Assembly (NCBI GenBank): GCA_030432405.1
Contig: JAUIHG010000004.1
Coordinates: 1-52,967, forward strand
Reading direction: 5' to 3'
Length of the DNA: 52,967 nucleotides
Origin: Bacteroidia bacterium
GTDB lineage: Bacteria; Bacteroidota; Bacteroidia; Chitinophagales; BACL12
Below are positions 48,486 through 52,967 of this stretch, piece after piece. The notes beneath the pieces are model-generated. The model did no database searches. It was not told the origin of the DNA and was given only the letters and a program-made list of their open reading frames with translations. The position numbers and the translations under genes are program-made. The first letter of the stretch is position 1; each line of letters begins with the position of its first letter.

Positions 48486-49463
48486 CTAGCGCTCGGCGAA
48501 CCACACCGGACCCCGATACGGTCTGGCCGAGCGGCCGAAGGCCCAACCCACACGGATGCCCAGACCCACGATGGCGTCGTTGCCTTCGTTGTTGCCGCGG
48601 ACGCGGTCGCCGATGGTGCCGGCCGGATCGGCGGCGTATTGCAAAGCAGGGGTGGCGAGATCCGGATTCACGCGGCCACCTCCCACGTCGTCCAGGTAGT
48701 CGGTGCCGGTAAAGCGGTAATTGCCCTCCAGGCACAGCGTCCAGGCGTCGGCCAGGCGGAATTTGAGGCCCACGCCAAGCGGGAGGCTCCAGGTGACGGT
48801 GTTGTAGCCGCCGCCGGTTTCCAGGTTCAGGTTGGCCAGTTCGGTTTCAAAATCGCCGTCCTGCTCCACCACTTGAGCGCCTTGCGCGTTGGGGTGGTCG
48901 GGCGGCAGGTTGCGGATGCTGCCGTCGGGGTAGTAGTAGTACGGCTTGCGATCGCCGCGCAGGAGGTCCGCCTTGGGGGTGAATTGCAAAACGCCGAATC
49001 CCGCATAGACGTATGGGCTCATGAAAGCACCGGAACCGAAAAGGCCCGGACGGTCGCCGTGCAGCACCAACAGCAGGTCGGCATAGCCCAGGTCCGACTG
49101 CACGTTGAGGGCACGCCGGGCGCGGGGGGCTTGCGCCGAAGGGAGCACAAAGGAGCGCTCCAGGCGGTCGTTGGCCTGAATCTGTCCAATGCCTGCATCC
49201 AGGCGGATGGAAAAGCCTTCGCTGAAAAAGCGTTCCAGGCTCAGCGCCATGCCGCCCCGGGTCTGGTCGGTGAATGCCCTTCGGGCGAGCTCCCCGCGGT
49301 AGTCCATCAGCTGGGTGTGCAGTTGCAGGTTCCAGCTGTGGCGGTCCTGTTGGGCCTGGAGCTCGGTGGAGGGCAGGACCAGCAGCAGCGCGCACAAGAT
49401 TCCTGTTGCAGCCGGTACAGTATGCTTGCGCCAGCCTTTTATTGCTTTTTGCCGGCTCCTCAT
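48486..49463 (-). CDS. Predicted outer-membrane beta-barrel protein (DUF6089-like)
   Basis: 325 residues from the ATG at 49463. The N-terminus has a signal sequence (ATGILCALLLVLPSTELQAQ). The rest alternates strands typical of an OmpA-type or DUF6089-like barrel: WNLQLHTQLMDYRGELARRA, MALSLERFFSEGFSIRLDAG, SPYVYAGFGVLQFTP, WSLPLGVGLKFRLADAWTLC and IVGLGIRVGWAFG. No peptidoglycan-binding OmpA domain is present; the protein ends with the barrel. Its ATG overlaps the stop of the upstream gene (ATGA), so both are co-expressed. Function unknown. Confidence 0.8.
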   Translation of the reverse strand: MRSRQKAIKGWRKHTVPAATGILCALLLVLPSTELQAQQDRHSWNLQLHTQLMDYRGELARRAFTDQTRGGMALSLERFFSEGFSIRLDAGIGQIQANDRLERSFVLPSAQAPRARRALNVQSDLGYADLLLVLHGDRPGLFGSGAFMSPYVYAGFGVLQFTPKADLLRGDRKPYYYYPDGSIRNLPPDHPNAQGAQVVEQDGDFETELANLNLETGGGYNTVTWSLPLGVGLKFRLADAWTLCLEGNYRFTGTDYLDDVGGGRVNPDLATPALQYAADPAGTIGDRVRGNNEGNDAIVGLGIRVGWAFGRSARPYRGPVWFAER

Positions 49464-50617
49464 TGGTTGTCCAGTTTCATCCAAATGCGAAAAGAACCGC
49501 TGAGGCCAACGTAAGGCCGGACCTCCACCTGGCCCACGTCAAAAAAACCGTCCCCGCCACCGCGTTCCAGAACCGCGGCACCGGCGTTGATGCGGAAGAA
49601 GCTGATCAGCTTGTAGCTCAAACCGGCATAAAAGGGCCGGCCGACCACAGGGCCGCTGATGGTGCGGCCTTCGGAATCTTCGAAATTGGTGATGAAGGCG
49701 CCGAGGTCGAAAGAGGTGTTCGCCCAAAAGGCGCTGCGCAAGGCAGGATTGCCGAGCGGAATGCGCAGGCCCACAAAGGGCGCGGCGTCGTATTCCAGGT
49801 TCTGAAAACCGCCGCCAAAATACACGCCCGCATAGCCGGCCTGCACGTGCAGTTCGGTGCGCGACTTGGCCACCGGGTAGCTCTTGAGGATGTATTGCTC
49901 GTAGACCACCAGCAGGGTTTCATCGTGCAGGTGCTCGATTTCCCGCATCATGGTCTGGAGGACCCGCTGCAGGTACGCGTCCCGCGAAGCGCGCTCTTCA
50001 TCCTCCTTGCCTTCTTTGTTGGTGGCCAGTTCATCGGCGCGCTCCACCGTTTCGCTGACCAGGTCGCTGAAGCCGATAAAGGGCTGTTCGCGCGTATGCG
50101 CGGTGTTGGAAATGGCATCCATCACCAGCGTTTCGGCGTCGGCCAAAAGGGCATTGCTGCCGCCCGACCATTTCAGCCGGCTGTCGCCGCGGGTCAGGCG
50201 TAGGTCGAGAAACTCCCCGAGGGTGTTTTCAAGGCGTTCGGCCAGGGCCGCGCGTTCTGCGGCATTGGCGGCGCGGAAATAGGTGAGCACGAGGTCCTGC
50301 TCGCGGCCTCCGCGCAACGCATAGGGCACGCGGATGCGGTAGTAGCCCGCTTCGCCTTCCAGCGGGCGGCGGTAGGTGGCCGAAGTGCCGGCCTGGCCAA
50401 AGAGCAGTTCACCCAGTTTGGAGCCTGGGTCGCGGATGTCCAGACGGACCTGAAGTACCTCTTGCGGGAGGTCGCCCTGCACCTGAAAGGGCGTTTCTGC
50501 CGGCAGTTCGGAGCGGTCGCTGAAAGCGCCTTCCACCGGGTCAAAAACCAGCGTGGGCTGCTGGGCCAACAAGGGCGCAGCGCAAAAAAGGATCATTAGA
50601 ACGGCGATATGCTTCAT
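49460..50617 (-). CDS. Exported outer-membrane-type protein of unknown function
   Basis: 385 residues from the ATG at 50617 (signal peptide MKHIAVLMILFCAAPLLAQQ). The first ~100 mature residues look like a beta-sandwich (FQVQGDLPQEVLQVRLDIRD, YYRIRVPYALRGGREQDLVL). A helical region with charged coiled-coil character follows (ERAALAERLENTLGEFLD, SETVERADELATNKEGKEDE, LQTMMREIEHLHDETLLVVYE). The last ~150 residues form barrel-like strands (ELHVQAGYAGVYFGGGFQ to VRPYVGLSGSFRIWMKLD). I do not recognise the family. It sits upstream of, and overlaps, a second barrel gene, suggesting a two-component envelope assembly. Confidence 0.78.
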   Translation of the reverse strand: MKHIAVLMILFCAAPLLAQQPTLVFDPVEGAFSDRSELPAETPFQVQGDLPQEVLQVRLDIRDPGSKLGELLFGQAGTSATYRRPLEGEAGYYRIRVPYALRGGREQDLVLTYFRAANAAERAALAERLENTLGEFLDLRLTRGDSRLKWSGGSNALLADAETLVMDAISNTAHTREQPFIGFSDLVSETVERADELATNKEGKEDEERASRDAYLQRVLQTMMREIEHLHDETLLVVYEQYILKSYPVAKSRTELHVQAGYAGVYFGGGFQNLEYDAAPFVGLRIPLGNPALRSAFWANTSFDLGAFITNFEDSEGRTISGPVVGRPFYAGLSYKLISFFRINAGAAVLERGGGDGFFDVGQVEVRPYVGLSGSFRIWMKLDNQ

Positions 50618-50943
50618 GGATAGGAGGTTTGGGGGATAGCCTGCGGGCAGGTGAGAGAAAGCCTGAACCCGCAGGTGTGCTTGTGACGTGCCGTTGCTCC
50701 TGGCGTCACAACGGCGAAGCCGTTGACCGGAGCGCAGCGGACCGGTTTGCTGCCGCCGCACGCGTTATCATATGGTCTTCAAATGAACGCACTGCGCACC
50801 TTCGCGTTCAATCCATCCGGCCCAAGCATGGCCCCATTGGGCAGGAATCCTTGCACAATGCATACCTTTCTCGGGCCTGTATCCCGTTTCTATACCGATT
50901 CCGCACTACATCCGCTCCCCTCAGCCCGAAAACACCCATCCCG
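50618..50943. other. Intergenic region between divergent genes, with palindromes
   Basis: No supported gene in these 326 bases. They hold the perfect hairpin AACGGC-GAA-GCCGTT (50710-50724), a longer CCGTTG...CAACGG pairing around it, and CCGGAGCGCAGCGGACCGG next to it. The presumed promoters of the minus-strand OMP gene and plus-strand LapA gene must lie here; TACCTTTC at about 50870 is the best -7-like match for the plus strand. Confidence 0.45.
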
Positions 50944-51327
50944 ATGAGCACGTCCAACCAACAAAGCCCTCAACCCAAGGGCCGGCTGCTGCAGCTGACC
51001 CTCATCGCTGCCTTCGCCATTCTGGTGGTCTGGTTTACCATCCAGAACGCCGACACCATCTCCTTCCAGTTTGCCACCTGGACCTGGCAGGTCTCCCTGG
51101 CCCTGCTGCTTTTTGCCAGCCTTTTCATCGGCATCCTGCTGGCCTGCATTGTGGTGTTGCCCCAACTGTGGAGCGAACGCCGCTACCGCAAGAAAATCGA
51201 CAAGCAGTTCAAGACCCTCGAGGCCGATAAAAACGCCCTCCAGAAGGAAAACACCGCCTTGACCGGCGAACGCAACACCCTCCGCGAGGAGCGCGACGCC
51301 CTGCGGCGGAAGCTCGGGGCGAGCTAG
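50944..51327 (+). CDS. LapA/DUF1049-like membrane protein with coiled-coil tail
   Basis: 127 residues from the ATG at 50944. Two membrane helices: LLQLTLIAAFAILVVWFTIQ, and LALLLFASLFIGILLACIVV. Between them lies NADTISFQFATWTWQVS, the pattern of the LapA domain (DUF1049: N...V.f.f.....p..l.l). A charged coiled coil of ~55 residues ends the protein (EADKNALQKENTALTGERNT, LREERDALRRKL). In E. coli the related LapA works with LapB in lipopolysaccharide control, but no lapB lies here, so that role is not assured. The in-frame extension to 50629 is rejected as non-conserved. Confidence 0.82.
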   Translation: MSTSNQQSPQPKGRLLQLTLIAAFAILVVWFTIQNADTISFQFATWTWQVSLALLLFASLFIGILLACIVVLPQLWSERRYRKKIDKQFKTLEADKNALQKENTALTGERNTLREERDALRRKLGAS

Positions 51328-51429
51328 GGTTGTCTCTCCATCTTGTAGGATCATTAGTGATTAGCACGGTCCTCTTTTAGATTATGTATCTCTTAGGTCA
51401 GCATAAGCCTGACTATTTAGATGTGAGAC

Positions 51430-52218
51430 ATAACAAACACGCATTTTCTCGGCAAAGACCAGCATTGGTTCAATGCTTCAGAGGCTGAAGAAGCGCTGCC
51501 TGAATCCAGCCCGAGCGCACTCAAGCAGTTGCTGAGCGATATGGCCAGGCGCGGTCTGTTGATGCGCCTCAAAAAAGGGGTGTATTGGATAGTTCCGTTT
51601 GAGCAAGATGCAGCGTCGTTCATGCCCGATTGGCACCTCTTGGCTGAACCCTTAACCCAGGGAACTGCGCATTACATCGGATACTATTCCGCACTCCAGT
51701 TGCACGGGCTGATCACCCAGCCTTCGCTCAAGGAGCAGATTGTTGTAGCGCGGCAGACAAAACCATCCACAATCAAGATAAAGAGCACTGCATTTCAGTT
51801 CATCTACCACAATCCAACGCATTTTTTCGGTGACCAACCGACTTGGGTTGACGCTTTCCATAAAGTGCAGTGCTCAGACTTGGAGAAAACCATTGTGGAC
51901 TGCCTATTCATACCAGCTTATGCCGGTGGGATTGTTGAGGTGGCCAAGGCGCTTCATGGTGCTGATCGTGCGATCCACTACAACACGTTGTTGGACTACT
52001 GCCTTCGTTTTGGTTCCCAGGCAGTAATCAAGAGGCTTGGGTTTCTATTGGAACTCTTGGGAATCGGGAAGTCGATCACCAAAGCCTTGCTGCGGTTGCG
52101 ATCAAATTCTTACGTCCTTTTGGATACAGAACTGCCCAAAACTGGGCCAATGATCAGCCGTTGGGGCATTCAACAGAACCTGGATGCCGAAACCATTTCG
52201 TCTGCTCTGGACACATGA
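51430..52218 (+). CDS. AbiEi-family antitoxin with damaged or non-standard start
   Basis: Type IV toxin-antitoxin antitoxin/repressor. Coding similarity begins at about 51430: THFLGKDQHWFNASEAEEAL and SPSALKQLLSDMARRGLLMR form the N-terminal winged helix, followed by LKKGVYWIVPFE. Then come the AbiEi core (ALQLHGLITQPSLKEQIVVA, FQFIYHNPTHFFG, KVQCSDLEKTIVDCLFIPAY) and C-terminal domain. No ATG, GTG or TTG lies in frame between 51427 and 51529. The ATG at 51421 is in frame but followed immediately by TGA. Either the gene starts at an ATA codon, starts late at TTG 51529 and loses the winged helix, or is a pseudogene by a CGA-to-TGA type change. Its stop overlaps an AbiEii remnant. Confidence 0.75.
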   Translation: MTNTHFLGKDQHWFNASEAEEALPESSPSALKQLLSDMARRGLLMRLKKGVYWIVPFEQDAASFMPDWHLLAEPLTQGTAHYIGYYSALQLHGLITQPSLKEQIVVARQTKPSTIKIKSTAFQFIYHNPTHFFGDQPTWVDAFHKVQCSDLEKTIVDCLFIPAYAGGIVEVAKALHGADRAIHYNTLLDYCLRFGSQAVIKRLGFLLELLGIGKSITKALLRLRSNSYVLLDTELPKTGPMISRWGIQQNLDAETISSALDT

Positions 52219-52307
52219 TTCGCCCTGTTGAGATTAAAAAATTGGCACGTTCCGCCGGAGTCTGTGACCATCAAATTGAAAAGGAAGATGTCCTTAATTC
52301 TGAATAG
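52215..52307 (+). pseudogene. AbiEii toxin remnant (first 30 codons)
   Basis: An ATG overlaps the AbiEi stop (ATGA), the normal abiEi-abiEii junction. The 30 residues (MIRPVEIKKLARSAGVCDHQ, IEKEDVLNSE) match the N-terminus of AbiEii nucleotidyltransferase toxins, which usually run to ~280-300 residues. The frame then ends at TAG, and the following sequence belongs to something else. The nucleotidyltransferase active site is entirely missing. Confidence 0.7.
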
Positions 52308-52415
52308 CCAGAGATTATGGGTAGATCTTAAGGGTCTATCCACTGGTATCTACCTTGTACATTTAAGGAGCAAGGCTGTTTTATCACCAAAAAATTCTAC
52401 TTAATTGACTCCTAA
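52300..52415 (+). pseudogene. Frameshifted fragment of a T9SS type A sorting domain
   Basis: One frame reads LNSQRLWVDLKGLSTGIYLV then HLRSKA; a shifted frame continues ITKKFYLIDS and stops at 52413-52415. Joined, they give the classic C-terminal end of a T9SS cargo (V-D-L-x-G-L-x-x-G-I-Y-x-V...KK). There is no upstream cargo gene, so this is a decayed 3' end fused to the AbiEii remnant. Confidence 0.65.
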
Positions 52416-52967
52416 GTCCAAATTATTGTTTGTACTAGTTTTAACTGGTATGATTGGTTGTGAAAGAAGTAACCTTGATTTCGGACCAAATTGTCAAGAA
52501 CCTGGAAGTAGCTTTTGTGGCAATTATACAATTATATTAGATTCATTGCCCATATACGGTCTTGAATGTTCAGAGAATGTTGAGTGGCTTGGTTTTTTGT
52601 ATTCGAAGAATCAGGAAGAATACGCTGCTATTGTTTCTGCCGACGATACATTGTCGGTTAAAATACCCGCTCACGTTGGCACTATTTCTAGGCAAGTGGA
52701 CCCTGCATTGAGTAACAAAGGTGATTTATACTTTTCCAATGCGCTGGGTGATGTATTTGTGTTACGGAGTGTGATTGGAGAGGTAGAGCCATTTTACTTA
52801 GGGAGTGATATTTATCAGTTATCTGTGGATAACTGCGACGATGTGCTTATCGGCTACAATACCTTTAAGAATCAATATTATCGCTACTCTTTGCTTGCAA
52901 AGGAATTGGTTGATTCATTTTCTATTTCAGGCTATTCAACAGTCTGGCCAGATCGTGATTGCATAGC
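52405..52967 (+). CDS. Predicted lipoprotein of unknown function, 5' part
   Basis: The frame is open to the right edge (187 codons visible). The best start is TTG at 52405, giving TPKSKLLFVLVLTGMIGCER, a lipoprotein signal with Cys at about residue 19; a later ATG at 52450 would remove the signal. The mature part carries several cysteines (FGPNCQEPGSSFCGNY, LECSENV, DNCDD) and beta-strand-like alternation, suggesting a disulphide-bonded surface protein. No family recognised. Composition is AT-rich, like the 12.4-14.9 kb island and unlike the rest of the window, which suggests acquired DNA. Confidence 0.6.
   Translation, partial: MTPKSKLLFVLVLTGMIGCERSNLDFGPNCQEPGSSFCGNYTIILDSLPIYGLECSENVEWLGFLYSKNQEEYAAIVSADDTLSVKIPAHVGTISRQVDPALSNKGDLYFSNALGDVFVLRSVIGEVEPFYLGSDIYQLSVDNCDDVLIGYNTFKNQYYRYSLLAKELVDSFSISGYSTVWPDRDCI

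Overview
The window comes from a GC-rich member of the Bacteroidota. Three things point there. There are two cargo proteins of the type IX secretion system: a type B 'gliding motility' C-terminus at the left edge, and a type A sorting domain on a giant secreted protein. The translation block has the gene order rplM-rpsI-rpsB-tsf-pyrH-frr. Promoter-like TAnnTTTG (-7) elements replace E. coli-type boxes, and Shine-Dalgarno sites are scarce. I cannot name the genus. I found no rRNA, tRNA or CRISPR array.

Layout. 1-5.3 kb: end of a PKD/T9SS protein, a cytochrome c, anmK, an epimerase, a YjjG-like nucleotidase and a Cys-rich exported protein. 5.4-9.8 kb (minus strand): psd, gdhA, cdsA and a CPBP membrane protease; psd and cdsA belong to phospholipid synthesis. 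9.8-12.4 kb: dusB, a divergent LemA-like protein and a YugP-type membrane zinc peptidase. 12.4-14.9 kb: a sharply AT-rich four-gene island (multi-TM protein, 49-residue Cys4 protein, predicted papain-like peptidase, small basic protein) that looks like an undescribed, possibly defensive, cassette. 15.0-19.3 kb: the ribosomal protein/translation factor block with clear hairpin terminators, followed by a duplicated 88-bp hairpin-rich intergenic element.

19.6-28.1 kb: one 2816-residue secreted protein. Ten HYR domains form its backbone. Five of them are interrupted at the same loop by a block of exactly seven FG-GAP/VCBS-type calcium-binding repeats, which predicts five seven-bladed propellers nested inside Ig-like domains. 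28.4-30.6 kb (minus): a radical SAM/SPASM protein and pheS. 30.7-41.1 kb: a coherent N-glycan catabolism locus, with a GH2 beta-mannosidase, GH92 alpha-mannosidase, secreted unknown, Tat-exported glycosylasparaginase, FucP-type sugar transporter and ROK sugar kinase, then an SDR. 42.2-45.9 kb: a propeller-sensor histidine kinase overlapping its LytTR response regulator. 46.0-51.3 kb: an esterase-like lipoprotein, three predicted outer-membrane proteins, an MscS channel and a LapA-like protein.

51.4 kb to the right edge is genetic wreckage: an AbiEi antitoxin whose only ATG is followed at once by a stop, a 30-codon remnant of AbiEii, a frameshifted scrap of a T9SS sorting domain, and a partial AT-rich lipoprotein.

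Short palindromes with a TTCGCC...GGCGAA or GCGCTTCG core are scattered through the GC-rich part, between and inside genes. I did not see them in the AT-rich island or the giant gene.
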